DNA of 64,000 nt from Emydura subglobosa. Taxonomy: Eukaryota; Chordata; Testudines; Chelidae. Below the pieces are notes generated by a model. It was not told the DNA's origin and searched no databases. It worked only from the letters and a program-made list of their open reading frames with translations. How positions within the stretch are numbered: position 1 is the first letter of the stretch; every line of letters begins with the position of its first letter. Position numbers and translations under genes: made by a program. Below, piece by piece: positions 45,486 to 58,337 of the stretch. The stretch is taken from the NCBI GenBank assembly GCA_007922225.1, contig ML679968.1, forward strand, positions 9,049,022-9,113,021, given 5' to 3'.

Positions 45486-45922
45486 TGATGGGGTATACAA
45501 ACCTCACACTGGACAACAAAGGGTTAAGGAGCTTCTCTGGGCTCAGTCAACTCCACCCCTCCACACCTGTAAGGCATGCACAGGCTGGAGGAGGAGCTTA
45601 AAAGGTGAGCAGAACAGCTCACTTGTTGGCAGACCAGGGAAAAGAATAGACCTTCAACTCTTAGCCACTGAGAAAAGGGCTGACTGAAAGCAGGAGCTTC
45701 CCGGACAACCAGTGCCTGAATGATCCTCCCTGAGGGAAGGGAGGTCAGATCTTGTTGCACCCTGAGAGTGAGCCATTCCATTCTGACTCTTATTAATTCA
45801 GTCTATCTGCCTTAATTCCTCTTGCTTTTTGTTCACTGACTACTGTGGAAGGGGAGAGACATTTGAAGTGACTTGCCTGGAGGGCTAAGTCACAGGAAGA
45901 GGCAGACCAGGTGCTGTAGTAA
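45486..45922 (+). repeat. 3' LTR
   Basis: Begins 'tgatggggtatacaaacctc' just after the polypurine tract. It has a TATA-like 'cttaaaag' at 45597 and then follows the 5' LTR through 'caccctgagagtgagccatt' and 'ccttgctttttgttca'. The right limit is set where similarity to the 5' copy stops ('gtagtaa'). It provides the U3-type 110 bases missing from the left LTR. Confidence 0.8.
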
Positions 45923-46009
45923 TGGTTAGGATTCCTGTAATGGTCTCACTCTTATAGTATACATTGAGGAAGTAATACTTCCTCATTTTTACTCAATATT
46001 CCTCTGTTT

Positions 46010-46520
46010 AAACACTGAATGATCAAATTTGGTCTCTTAGCCACCACATCTCATTGCAAACCCATGTTCAGTTGATTATCCATGAAAATGAAACTCTAAG
46101 TCCCTTTCTGAGTCACTTCTTTCAGTTCCCCATCCTATAAATGAGACCTACATTCTTGGTTTGTAGATCTGTGACCTTGCATGTACTGTACCGAAAAACG
46201 TGTTGTTCAAGGGAGTGTAGTCTACCTTGCAAACCAGTTCATTTTGATGTGCTGACAAGTCCTTACTACTTATCGCTCCACCAGTGATGTTTCCTCTGCA
46301 CACATTATCATTTATATTTTGATCATTCATAAACATAATGAATAGCGTTGACCTAAAACCAGATCCCTGTAGGATCCCCTAGAAACACCCACCCTGGATG
46401 ATGATTCCCCACTTACAATTACTATTTGAGATCCAACAATTAGCCAGATTATAATCCATTTAACAAGTATTATGTTATTTGTGTATTGTTAATTCTTTAA
46501 TCAGAATGTTGTGTGGTAGG
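46010..46520 (-). mobile_element. CR1-like LINE reverse-transcriptase fragment, minus strand
   Basis: On the minus strand the DNA runs from the RT fingers/palm into the region after the catalytic motif. 'ttaaatggattataatctgg', 'caattgttggatctcaaat', 'aatggggaatcatcatcc' and 'aggggatcctacagggatc' correspond to the VNG-x-SS and GVPQGSVLGP-type blocks. 'gctattcattatgtttatga' follows as the LFNIFINDL equivalent. Then comes 'aagaatgtaggtctcattta', with 'gataatcaactgaacatggg' as the later D-x-LNMS block. Many stops and indels. Adjacent to, but outside, the LTR element. Confidence 0.8.
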
Positions 46521-48409
46521 TTAGTCGATATAGTAATATGTTTAGGGTGGTTCCTGTTAGCTCAATCTCCATATCCTTATTTTATAAATATTTTGCACTA
46601 AGATTTTATTAAACCCAGTATATCATGATAATCTCATATATAGGAGCCTCCCCATAGTTATCACTAAAGTACACTTCTTAATCATGTCTGATATTCTAAA
46701 CAGGCTTAATAAAAAAACCTGTTGTCTTTAGGCAAACAGAGTGTCCTACTAAATTCTTGCTATATATAATCACTGTTTTCTCTTATAGATGGATTACAGC
46801 CTAATTAATAACTGCTATTTCAAATGAACGAACAAAAGACCATGGTAAACAAAAGCAAAACTCATGTTTTGAATATAGAAAAGATTTTCAAAGATAAATC
46901 CATCACATAGCATTTCTAGGTTTGGAAAGGATTATAGTTTTATTGCTAAATTTGGTAAACATCAATTTCACCATACATATAAACAATGAAAAAATATGTC
47001 CATCGATAATAGTAAAAAATTACAGACTTGTACAGTAAGAAAAATGCTGCTTGAGAATTGTATAATTTGATTTAAGGAGACTTACTTTGTGTATTTTGAC
47101 ATATGATGTTGACAAAGTGTTTTAGGAGGTATAAAGCTTTAACTTTTTGAATCTCAGCGTCTACTTTCATTAAACAATTATCTGACCCCCTCAATTTTGC
47201 ACAACTGTGAAAATTGAAATAGATCAATTTTTTAAGTATCTTTTTCAATTTTTAAACTGTCAAAGTTATTTAAAAAATTACTTCTGCCAAGCCTAAAAGC
47301 CATTCTTCCAAATACAGTAAAATTATATTTTTCATACATTAATCCACAACCCATCAGTACAGTTCATAAATAATTTCTATGTTTTTCAGTAGGTTGACCT
47401 TGTCTTTTATTCCCTAAATCACTCGCCAGATGCCTTCTGAGTAAGGCCAACTATCTATTTTGCCTCAGCTGGGGTAGCACTGTGATCAGAGGTTTTATAT
47501 ATTTATATAATATTAAAATGGCCTAATTTGCCTCATAAAAAGCATGAAAAAGTGAAAAAATTCCTATTACCAGTGGATGTGGTAACATCTGTAGGTGGGG
47601 AGTTAAAATCTAATATGAGCCATGTTCAAAGCTACTTAATGTGTAGGAGCCAAATAAAGATCATACTGTATCTGAACTTGCCTGTATAGCCCAAACAATG
47701 TGTGTATCTGTAGAGAGGGCACACGTACAGGGTTCGGGAAGCATGAGTGTGTATTTTCAACCTCAGTGTTTGTGTACAGATATTCATGTTATTGTGACTT
47801 CCATCGAGCAGATCAGCAGCACAGCTCTGGGAAGCATAACAATGAGTGGAGGCAGAAACACATACAACTTGGGAGAAAAAAAAATAGGGCTTGAGATGTA
47901 GGCGCTATTGATGACTTAAGGAGATGTCTGAGACCTTCCACAGACCTGGGGAATTATGGCTCTTTATTAGGTCAGCTGTTGGAGAGTCAGAAAAATCCAA
48001 TTCAAAGACAGGACAAGAAAGTTTGTTTCAGCAGAGTTCTGTACAGAAAGGAGGACTAGGTCTCTAAAGGGAACATAAGGAGAAGTTACTGGACCTGACT
48101 ATTTCTTGTTTGTTTTAGTCCCAAAGCTCCCTACATTTAAGAAGTACACAAGCAATTGCTTCTGTGCCTATGTCCCACCCAGTCTTCCCTCCTGTTCAGA
48201 ATGCAGCACATGCAGGGGAGCATCTGTGCTATCCATTCCATGCTTCCTATCACAGACCCACTTAATCTTCCAGAGATGGAGAGCTTTGTTAGAAGTGACA
48301 ATTAGCGGAGGGGAGGTGTGGCAGGACTATGTCAATTGATAAAAATGAACCCTGTGAAGCAACACTTATGGTAGGTGTATTCCTGCTACAGCTCTGAATA
48401 TGTAACTAA
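46521..48409. other. AT-rich stretch with no confident feature
   Basis: The left part may continue the minus-strand LINE. The rest is unremarkable; frames at 47698-47901 have no recognisable content. Confidence 0.35.
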
Positions 48410-48704
48410 GACCCTGTCTACACTTACCTCCGGGATTCGGTGGCAGTCAGCGGGAGTTATGCAAGCTACGCAAAAAACTTGCATACATCCCGTTAGCTTC
48501 TGGGCTCCTCTTCTGCGCACCATCTTCACTGCACTGCGCCAACGGGAACCGTGTTCCCATTGACGCAGCGCTATGCCACTTGCGAAGGTGGTCTTAATAG
48601 GACGATTTCTGGATCGACTGAGCGGGTCTTCACTGATCGCTCAGTTGATCCAGAGAAATCGATCTGATGGCGGCAACTTTGCCACCATCAGTGTAGCCGT
48701 ACCC
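48410..48704. mobile_element. CpG-rich MITE-like DNA transposon copy
   Basis: A 295-bp block with abrupt GC and CpG enrichment. Its ends are inverted: left 'gaccctgtctacacttac', right on the opposite strand 'gggtacggctacactgatgg'. It is flanked on both sides by 'taa' (48407-48409 and 48705-48707), a 3-bp duplication of the kind made by PIF/Harbinger transposases. An internal hairpin pairs 'ctggatcgactgagcgg' with 'cgctcagttgatccag'. There is no coding capacity, so it is non-autonomous. The TSD is short and could be chance; the superfamily is an inference. Confidence 0.75.
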
Positions 48705-50499
48705 TAAATTGTGTTGTTCCTACATAGTCCCCAAAGGGGCATCATTATTTACTGATATATAGAAATTTACCAATCTCTAAAGCAACGGGCCATAACTTTT
48801 GTTTTAATTTGAGGAACAGAACAACAGCTCTATTAACAAAATAAAACACTTTTTAACAAAGATTTCTAATGATGCTTGTGATTTTGTCCTACCCTGAACA
48901 TCCATTTAATCACGATGAAAAAAAACCCTTTTTGTATGAGAAATAACCAAACTCCTGAAGGCTCAGCCACACACACACATCAAGGCTTAACTACACACTC
49001 TTCATTTGCAGGCATTCACATACAATATGTACACATAAGGGAGGAAAAAACACGACAAAACATCAGCTCATATTTTTGTATTAGTTCTATGTCCAAAGTC
49101 TGATCACAATCCTCTCTGTAAAATACTGATAACTGAATTTGGTTTGCATGCTCTTTATTGTAGTTATGGCTGTCACCTCTAATAAAACAAAAGGTTTGAC
49201 CTAGCACACATCGCTGTGACTGTACAGTAATGAATTATATTTTCCAGGCTGGCACATTAAGCTAGTAATACCATTCTACCTTTCTGCACATTGTAAAAAC
49301 AGCTCTGTGAGAATTTTGGAAAGCTTCACAGCAATCTAGAAAACTAACTGAATTACCCCAAAGAGGAAATCTATAGCCTGGCTCCTTGGTTCATCCAGGT
49401 AATTGTTGGTGAAGAGGAGATTCATGTACCTGCTTGGATGGACTGACTGCTGTGTGAGAGAGGACAAGGGCTTGGGCAACCCAATTAAGAGATTCAGCCT
49501 AGTGACTGCTTCAAGCCGGAAAAACGTCAACAACAATTTCAGGTTCCCTACTTCAAACCAGTCAGCAATAGATTTTGGTTCAGTTATCTCTCCCTTCCAG
49601 GTTTTTGGTTAAATTACATTTATAAATAACCAAATTGAACTGAACCCTTCATAGTTTTTAAGCAGATTCTCTGTTGTAGAACTGAAGGTTAATAGAAAAT
49701 GCAAATCTCATGTGTGTAGCAAGTCCTCTTTTAAAACATCTTACCTTCTAAAGTGCCTTTATTTAGATTTTCTTACGCGTAAAAATGCATAGCATTATCT
49801 CTAGAGATTTTGCAGACACTAACCATTTGGATCTACAGTACATAGTTATAAAGATAAAAAGTTGTCAAATGTTGTTTAAAGATGTTATCCACGTGGGAAG
49901 TTCTCAGATTTCATTTGACTATGATGATTCCCATTAATATGCTATTTCAAAATAGCTTCTCCCCCAGGAACAACAAAACAAGAAACAAACCCTTCATTTT
50001 CTATTAAATTACTGCTTAATTAGGTAAAAAATTTTGAGGCCAGGTTCTAGAAAATACTGAGAAAACAATAGTCATTCCTCTTCCTCCAAACAATGTAAGT
50101 ATGTTCTTTAAAAACAGCATTATTAATTTTGTATTAATTATTATTATTATTTATTTTTACAAACTATCCAGGGTTCTTATCTGAAGTTGCAGGTGCCCTT
50201 GTTAAGTTTTCACAGACTTGATTCTCCTCTCTTGGGAACACAGTGGAATTCCATTCTTTCTACTTTGTTCTTCCAACATATACAGCGACAACAAATTAGA
50301 CCTTTCAAGAAAAGAAAAAATGAGGAAACATATTCCATTCTTCCCAAATGGCTCCTCAAACAATATCCTCCTTTCCAAACCCTTTTGTAAATGATGAGTC
50401 ATATATTGCCCCTATAGGGAAACAAATTTTTGTTCTTTTGGACCAAGGATGGAACAAGTTCCAAAGGCTAGGGACCCCACCAGTAAGCTTCTTTGTTAT
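48705..50499. other. No recognised feature
   Basis: Nothing recognised on either strand. Frames are short and mutually antisense (49336-49536 and 49403-49612; 50187-50390 and 50202-50402). Confidence 0.35.
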
Positions 50500-50572
50500 T
50501 TGTAGCATTGTAGCCATGTTGGTCCTAGGAGATTAGAGACAAGGTAGGTGAGGTAATATCTTTGTCATGGGA
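50500..50572 (+). repeat. Fragment of a turtle-type interspersed repeat
   Basis: 'tagcattgtagccatgttgg', 'tcctaggagattagaga' and 'caaggtaggtgaggtaatat' then 'ctttgtca' match the start of a repeat I recall as common in turtles and crocodilians. Truncated on the right. Class uncertain. Confidence 0.6.
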
Positions 50573-51194
50573 ACTTCAGCTACATTGCCTCTATTGAGAT
50601 CACAACTGCAAAAGCTGTGACCAGCTCACAGAAAACTCCTCTCATGAAATCTACACCATTTAAGAGTATGAATAAATTGTATGGGCAGCTGCATGTTGTG
50701 TTATAGGTAGGTCAGGACAGCTACATCTATAAATGTGTGCAGCACACATTCCTCCTCCTCCTCTGTTCTCCCCACCCCCAAACATAGTGACTAACCCCTG
50801 TTGTACCCTTCCAAGACAAATGTCTTGGGGACTTGCAAAGTGAATTTTCAGCTTTTCAGAGAAAACAGGTTGTACAAATACCTTCTATCATATACTGTAG
50901 CAAAATACACTTTTTCAGATTTTCTGCTGCGTGTTGAGAGGGAAACTTAAGACAAAACTTGTCCTTTTAGCTTTAGGTGTATGTTTTAATTTATTGTAGA
51001 TGCTAAAATATTTCCTCCTTTCTTTTGTTTTCTATATTGTTATTCATAAACTTTCTATCTAGAACGATTTATTTCTTGCAAGTATAGTATGCCAATCTGT
51101 CACGTGATTCCTCCATAAGCACCACATATGAAATTTAATTTGTACATATATCCCCATCATCAACAAATGAGTCCTTTGATCAGTCATTTAGGCT

Positions 51195-51260
51195 GGACTT
51201 TTCAAAGAAGCCAGTGGGAGTTGAACGACTAAATCCCATAGGCGCCTTTGAAAATCCCAC
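51195..51260. repeat. Short palindromic element
   Basis: Arms 'ggacttttcaaagaagcc' and, on the opposite strand, 'gtgggattttcaaaggcgcc'. Confidence 0.6.
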
Positions 51261-52342
51261 CTTTTAAGAACTATTTTCATGCTGTTTGGAAAGGGTCAGG
51301 GGGTCAATAAAGTATCTTCAGGGGAATTAGCACCAATATTGTTCTGGGTATCTTTGAGCCACCTCATCCCCAGATTGCTGTAATTGCCACAGTCCAATTT
51401 TAACAATTCAGTGCTACTTGAATGTGTCATTAGTTTCTCTGCCTTGGGGACAGCCTGCACAATCACGTATACTGTAGAAATTAAGTAATTGGAGTTATCA
51501 CGATCACTTTCGGGGGGGTGTGTGTGATTGGGAGAGCGTGTTCTAGCTTTCTTCATGTGTCATTTGCAAGATTATTAAACTGAATAAAATATCACTTATC
51601 TTGAACAGTATGGGGATGTTTTATTGTAAGAATACTGAATTATTCACAGAAATGGCACCATAGGTTGTTTGAGCATCAAAAACCCAGTCTGTCAATTATC
51701 TGCTCTTTATGGTAGTTTGGTATTTGAATTCTTACACCTGTTCCATTTTGTAGCTTCACAACTTCCCAGTGTGAAAGCAATACAAAAATTGGATATTGTA
51801 ATCATTTCTTCAGCCTAAATATGTTGGTCTGCTATGTTTAGTCACTGTGGACAAAGAGCAGCATGTTTTGTCTATCAAAAATGTCTCTACACTTCTTCTA
51901 CCAGCCCCATTTAGGGATGTACATGTTCAGAGTTCAGGGATGTGCATTAGAAATGGACACTAAAAGACCTCCCTCTGAATATGGGGAATATATCCCTTCA
52001 GGTTCATTATTTGCAGTTTAATTACTTTGCAAATGCATACATAGACTCTGGGAGGCAAATCACAACCCCATTGCTGTGGCCAAGTGTCAAAGAACTTCTG
52101 TTATTTCTAGCACAACACAGAAGTTATGGAGGAGCTATCACCAGAAGGAGCTGATTTCATGGGTTTTTTGTTTATTTGTTTGTTTCCTTTTTAAGTTTTA
52201 AAAAGAAGGAATTGGGGGGGTGAAAAAAAAATTAAAATGTCTGGAAATATAAGACATACTTGTGTTGGTCGTCCCTGAGGCTCACTAGACACAGGAGAAT
52301 GCATGCACATTCCCCATCTATCAGGACACCTTGTGTGTGTCT

Positions 52343-52380
52343 TTTTTCCAGAAAATGAATCATTTTTCCAGAAAATGAAT
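52343..52380. repeat. 20-bp tandem duplication
   Basis: 'ttttccagaaaatgaat' occurs twice with a 20-base period. Confidence 0.9.
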
Positions 52381-52487
52381 AAAAAAGAAGACATACTTTC
52401 AGAAAATGCATAGATCAGCCATGGCAGTCAGAGAGTCTGAGATTCACAACCTCTAGGGAGCGCTTCTTCAGAATCGGGCCTATAGTC

Positions 52488-52522
52488 ACTGAGGTCAATG
52501 GTATTTTGCCAATTACTTCAGT
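52488..52522. repeat. Short hairpin repeat
   Basis: Arms 'actgaggtcaatgg' and 'ccaattacttcagt'. Same core type as the other palindromes. Confidence 0.55.
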
Positions 52523-54275
52523 AGAAATGGGTTATACTCCCCAGTAAGGAATGCTCCAAACCTGCAGTGAGCTTTGTGCAGAAGAACTCATTGCAGGACA
52601 TTGCACACAAGCCTATTGACTAATCTGTACCCGCTGAGTAAGAATGATAGTTGAAAGAAAAAGAAACTTGGGCCAAGGATACTGTTCTCTTACAATACAT
52701 GTTGTGATCCATACTGTGCATAGAGGGGAAACCAGACCTCAGTTTTTAAGGCTACCCCATTCAGTCGATGGGCTATTTCTCTCCAAAACCCATCAACATT
52801 TTACCATAGATAGAAATGTTTGATAAAGAGATTTAGTTTGGCATTTCTGAAATAAGATAAGGTCGGTTTTCTCCCCGCTCCATTTTTCTTTGACTTTGAA
52901 AAGCTGGATTTATGAGCTGCGCTCTGAAGTTTCACAAATACACATCACTTGAATCCACTGAATTATAATAGAAACCGCAGTGGACTCTTAGCTGCAGAGG
53001 TTCGGACTGAATGCTGTTTTGCAGCAGGTCATAGGGAGAAAAAGGTGGATGGTGTATTGACCTTAGTGATCACTAGGATGCTAACTTTCATGTCATCATT
53101 CAGTGCGATGCCAGGTTTATGTTCGAAGTGCCGCCATCTTTGATCAGCACAAGTAAAGTTAATCATTTCAGTGACTGCAAATTAGGTTCCTTCTATGATA
53201 GAGAAGTTGATCTTTTTCAAGCAGTACATAGACATGTTCAAGCTGACAGAACTCTTTCTGCACAAAGTGCAAGATATATCTCCATACTTAATAACATAAG
53301 TAGCTGTGTTACTGTTTGAATCGAGCATATTGTACATTTGCATGTAGAGATTTATATCTAACTCCCTTCACATGTCATTATAATTATTGGGCTGCTCTGG
53401 TTTTGAGCATGACTAAGAATGCATTCATTCAGATTCAGGCCAATGGTTTGGAAAAAAAAAACATTGAATAAATATCTATTAAGGAAAGTAACTGGGACAC
53501 TATGAGGAAGTGTATGTGTTCAGAGCAGTGAGATAAATATCACACTTTCCCTTAATAACAAATACATATTTGCTATGATTCCACCTTTATTCAAGGTATT
53601 GACCATAGTACAGTATTAAAAATATACTGGGAATTCATGCAGATGAGAGTTTCTTTTAATTTTGATAGGATTTGCAACACCAAGAGGACTAAAATTATTA
53701 AACTATGCATACCTGCAAATCTTATATATTATTTACATTGTTATTATCATAAAATTTGATTTTGGTGTAAGTGAATGCCCAGCTGAAATATTTTCACCAC
53801 ACACTAGCACTATGTAAATTTAATTGCATTCATGTTGTCTTTTGTGAAGATCAATAGAGGTCTTAATTTACTAACAAAAGGCATTAGAAGATTTTAAATG
53901 AATGTTAAGTAACATGCAACAATCTAACTTAACAATTAGATACTCATCCTAGACAGGAGCAGAACCATTTTTAATTCCTTGAAATGCCCAATATCCTGAG
54001 TTTTTGAGAAACAAAAACATAGTCCTTGTTGTATTCATGTCCTGTGAATAATACTGCTCTTGTAGGAATAGTGCCAGAGTGCAGGCCCTTCAAGAAACTC
54101 AATCATTCTGAGTAGCTGAGAAGGAAAACATAATAGCAAATTAATATGGAAGACCCCTCTCACTGATGGAAGCTAGTTATAAGTAATCAATTAATTGGAG
54201 AACTATACAATGCTATTCAGAATGATCAATGTGTGTGTTTGTAAATGTTTACTTTTTAAATGTCAGCCACTATCT

Positions 54276-54383
54276 ATTATTATTTAATATTTATATTACT
54301 ATAGCACATAAGAGCCCTAGTCAAAGATCAGGACCCGATTGTGCTAGGCTTTCTATAGGGAGAACAAAAACATGGTCCCTATT
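54276..54383 (+). mobile_element. SINE-like repeat, left half (interrupted)
   Basis: 'tattattatttaatatttat', 'attactatagcacataagag', 'ccctagtcaaagatcaggac', 'ccgattgtgctagg', 'aacaaaaacatggtccct' follow, in order, a SINE-type repeat I recall from turtle and crocodilian DNA, which continues with 'agagcttacaatct'. That continuation is found only after the 642-bp block to the right. Confidence 0.65.
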
Positions 54384-55025
54384 TGTAAAGGGGTTCACTT
54401 ATTGCACGAGCACCTACTCATGGCAAAGTCTGATAATTAACTTTTGGCCCCATCTGACACCCCCTCCCATCAGTTACTCATGATATGACCCCTCTCTCTG
54501 TCTCTTACCACAACTTGGTGTGCTCCGTGTTTGCGACTTTGCCCTCTAGGTGAGTCACCATATAGTTCTCTCCTTCCAGGGTATCAAATAACAGTCAAAT
54601 GGCCATACAATAGATCCTCAGCCCCCACTTTGGGACCCAAGGATCGTATATCCTCCTAGTTCAGGGCTTTATACCCTTATATCAGGGGGCTTTATCCCAC
54701 CTCCCCAATGGCTGGTAAGGGAAATCAGGCCTTCATTCTACTCTAGGTTCCAGTCCATGGACCCTATATTTGGCAGCTAAGATCTACTCCCTCAGACTTC
54801 TTGCTATCTCCCACTTCCTGCCGCTTCTATCCCCCAGAAAGTGACTGCAGACTCTCTCCCTACATCCCCTTTCTGCTAGAGACTTCCTGGTTCTATAATC
54901 ACCCACCAGCTGGGCTTCATCATCAATTAAGCCTGGCTTCTCTCTCCCAAGGGTGTTGCCAGGTATTGGCCTCCCAGATCTGCAATAATCCCTTCAGGCC
55001 TGTTTGAGGTACACACCCCATCACA
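54384..55025 (-). mobile_element. Probable solo LTR inserted in a SINE
   Basis: A 642-bp pyrimidine-rich block splits the SINE. Its ends have TG...CA form: 'tgtaaaggggttcactt' on the left and '...ccccatcaca' on the right. The candidate 5-bp target duplication is 'ctatt' (54379-54383) and 'ctgtc' (55026-55030), which match at three of five positions, as an old, diverged duplication might. On the minus strand it starts 'tgtgatggggtgtgtacctc' and has an 'aataag' polyadenylation-like signal near the end, so I place it on the minus strand. No internal retroviral genes are present. Frames inside (54801-55007) are short. Confidence 0.6.
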
Positions 55026-55100
55026 CTGTCCCGAGAGTTTACAGTCTATGTCTAGTGAGTGTGGAAGCACGAGGAGGAAAATGTAGTGGGAAACAAAGAT
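55026..55100 (+). mobile_element. SINE-like repeat, right half
   Basis: 'ctgtcccgagagtttacagt' and 'ctatgtctagtgag' continue the SINE text that stops at 54383. The right limit is uncertain. Confidence 0.55.
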
Positions 55101-55866
55101 GGAAATCTAAATAAAGGTTAATGGTCTGATCCTGCTCCAAACTATGAACTTTTCAGAGAACAACGCTTACTGCAGATTCTGTTAATTTACTCGGTGAACT
55201 CAGTGGAGTTACTTCAGGTTTACAACAGTGTAACTTTAAACAGACTTTGACAGGTGCATTGTAATAGGTCATATCATTCCATCAACGTTTGTGCAGAACG
55301 TTCCCTTGAAGTTATCCACAAATTCTGTTTAAAGCTATTTTCAGTGGAGTGTACTTAAGTACAGCCTGTGTGAAAGTGAGTATGGAATCCAGGTTCCCAC
55401 ACCCAGTGGGCTTAAATGTGTGGGACTTAAATGGTGCCTAGGTCTTAAACTAGGTCTCTGTTCAGAAGGAATTTAACCACTGGGGAAGTCATGGGTCCTC
55501 TGCACCTATAATGAGACCAAATCATGCCTTTGCTTTCAAAGCAAAACTAGTCGTTGTTCCTGTCCTATGTATAGGTATATCAGGGGACAAGGATAGAATG
55601 TTCTAGGTACCATTCCTCAGGGAGCCCTGCTGATGGCATGGTAGCATTATTTGGCCTTCATTCCTCCAGCAATACAGATTTATTTTACTCCATTTCCCTT
55701 GTTTATTGTCTATCCAGGAATGTTCATTCAAACCAGACTCTGAATGTCTGGCTCTAGTTCTAAGATGGCCAGCTGAATGATTGACCAAGGACAGCAGCCC
55801 AGGAGCCTTTCCGGTATCCTTAATAACATGAGAAACTCTTTGCTTGGCCTTTTGTCTTAAAAAGTT

Positions 55867-55928
55867 GGGCTCAGTCCTGCAAAAGCATAAAGGCCCCTGT
55901 GGGTAGGTTCCTTTGCAGGATTGGGCCC
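55867..55928. repeat. Palindromic (foldback) element
   Basis: Left arm 'gggctcagtcctgcaaaag'; right arm on the opposite strand 'gggcccaatcctgcaaagg'. Arms of 19 bp with three or four mismatches. 'cctgcaaa' also occurs in the arm of the element at 20843. Confidence 0.7.
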
Positions 55929-56194
55929 TCACACAGATCATGATAGAAAACGATGTAAATGGAATTATTTGGGTTTATGGCCATGATGTTAGGTCTGTCT
56001 CAGACTAAAACAGCTACGTCTGCTTTTTTTCTGAAGTTTAAATGTTAATGAGTATGGAACCGAGATTTTTTTTTTGTTTTAAAAAAAAGGTCTGGGAGAG
56101 GACATTGTCAGTGGGATTTGTGGGGAATATGACACTCAAATGTTGTTAATAATGGCACTTGCACCCCTGGCTCTCTGAGCACCAAACCTCTATA

Positions 56195-56260
56195 GCCTGG
56201 TCCAGTGTCCATTGAAGTCTGTGGATTGTTCTACTGATTTCAATGAGCCCTCAATCAGGC
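56195..56260. repeat. Palindromic (foldback) element
   Basis: Left arm 'gcctggtccagtgtccattg'; right arm on the opposite strand 'gcctgattgagggctcattg'. The inner parts 'aagtctgtgga' and 'aaatcagtaga' pair as well. Confidence 0.65.
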
Positions 56261-58337
56261 CCTTGTGACCAGTTTTTTCCTCACATGTAGAGAGGAAACA
56301 TTCACAGCCGGGAGCAGAAATTGGTTGTTATGCCTTACTGAAATTTGTTATCATATACACTCATTGAAGGAAGAGAGGGGAGAAACTGGATTTCTAGCAT
56401 TCTTGGGTTTTTTTTCCCCATGCACTTCTACTTGAAGCTCTGCTTTTTTCAGACTGTCACTTTGATGATCATGCCCTCTATCTGAAAAGAGAATAAATCA
56501 GTATAAAAAATATTTCCAACATGTTTGTGTGTGTGCAAAAATAGATAGAAAAAAATCTCTGTTTTAATGGCATATAAGCTTGTTGATATTTATACTCAGC
56601 ACTTCTGTCTGTCTCTCCCTTCTGGTGTCTTCAACATCTGTGTGTTTGGTGACGAATCTCAAAATTGCCAAGACTAGCAGGAGAGCTGCTATATTACCCC
56701 ACATATCACTTTCAATCATTTATTTAGGCAAATTCATCTCACAGGCTCCCTTTCACTTTTACAGAAGTTGTTCTCTTTGAGTCCAAAGTGCATTTTTACC
56801 ATTTTGGAAACAAACAAATTAAATAATCTGCATTTGACCCTTAAAGAAAAATATTTATGCCCACAGTGTTCCTTTCTTACATATGTACAAAATACATACA
56901 ATGGCGTTGCGTGGCATGGCAAGGCATAGTTTTATTGGCATGAGTTTGGCATGGTTACTCAGGAGCAGTAAAGCAACAAGTGACTTATGTAGCTTATCCC
57001 AAATGAGTGATGATATATGAAGCTATTTTAGGAATACTTTTTTATATATGAAAATATACTGTTTTATATTCCCTTCTCTGTAAAACCCGGTGCTTTACAT
57101 AGCATTAATTCAGCTGTATAGGGCTTACAGATAGAGTAAAACTACATGTAAAACACCTCTATCAATGGCCTAAAATAGATTTTCCACACATAAAAATATC
57201 ATGATAAACATAAATTGGAGAAGGATTTCTTAATCCAAGGAAGAGGACTGGATGACACTATTTTGGAGTCTATCAGTATTTATCTTTAATCATCCAGAGA
57301 GGCCACCATTGAGTGACGTGAAACACTCCCTCCCTCAGGGGATGACACTACGCAACCTTCACAAAATTGCCTCTGGCCTCTAGAGGCCCTGCCTAAAACT
57401 CCAGGGAGAAGTTTATAAGCAATGTTTCAGCAGGAAATGGTACTATGTATATATTTGCCAACACTGGACAACAACTGTGATATTGTAACATTTGTACTAA
57501 CCAGATAAACTATATTTTTAAAAAAATCCCAACAAATACATTAGAACACTCTTCCAGAAGTGTATATAAAAAGCACCTTTTTGAAAGCTACTGTTCATCA
57601 AATCGCCCTTTTGCCACATGCAAACAAGCATAATGTTCACTGGCGGTTGCCAGTATTCCATACTACTATCCACATGTTAATTTGTGTGACATTCTGAATC
57701 TGACAACTTTGCCTCCATCAGCTACTTCTTACAATTCTACCAGTTATATACATATTAAATAAAAAATATTGTATATTTTGTTTTAAACACAATACTGCCT
57801 GCAAGGAGTGGAAGAAAATAAGCTATTATGACATACAGAGACAGAGAAATAAGTGGCATCCTCCTTCCATCTTTCGAAAATACCACAAGTATGTCAGTAG
57901 AGAGAAGCCAGAATATACCTACTTGTTCCTTTTCAGCGCACTTATCAAATTCCTTCCTTGCCCGCACATGCATGACTTCATTGTCTTCAGTATGACTCAT
58001 GTAAACATTCAAGGGTAGAACCTGGGCTTATCACTAAGGGACTCGGGGGTGATACATTATCCCCTTAGATACTGCTTTAAATGACGTATTGAGAAAACAA
58101 ATACTGCAGGAGTCAGCACCTGCATTTCAAGGATTTAAATAAAATTAACCCTACATAGTTAGGCTTCTGCTGGTTTCTGGTGACTGGTTTCTCTGCTTCC
58201 AACAGTTAGAAATGATTGCATTTTTGACATTAAGTGAGAGATTTCTGAAGTGAAAAAGAATTGTCAGCTATTTTTTGCAACAGTAGGAGTAATTGAGATT
58301 TCAGGGCAGCATACTACTATTCTGAATAAAATATCTC

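Larger units (their letters stand above)
41398..45922 (+). mobile_element. Decayed Gmr1-like Ty3/gypsy LTR retrotransposon
   Basis: Two related LTR segments (41398-41717 and 45486-45922) flank coding remnants in the order Gag, protease, integrase, RNase H. Integrase placed before the RT/RNase H block is the arrangement known for Gmr1-like gypsy elements, unlike ordinary Ty3/gypsy order. The Gag carries a SCAN-like module, which fits published work deriving the vertebrate SCAN domain from Gmr1-like Gag. The element is dead: the RT core is deleted, the frames are broken by stops and shifts, and the 5' LTR lacks its start. All parts are on the + strand. No target-site duplication can be read because the 5' end is incomplete. 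Confidence 0.88.
50573..54275. other. Mostly featureless stretch with small repeats
   Basis: Apart from the hairpins at 51195-51260 and 52488-52522 and the duplication at 52343-52380, nothing is recognised in this 3.7 kb. Confidence 0.35.

Noticed and set aside
45486..46520. LINE fragment as part of the LTR element
   Set aside because: The LINE text is on the minus strand and starts about 90 bases beyond the LTR end; it is a separate insertion.
48410..48704. CpG-island promoter
   Set aside because: Its limits coincide with inverted ends and TAA duplications, which fits a transposon better; there is no adjacent exon.
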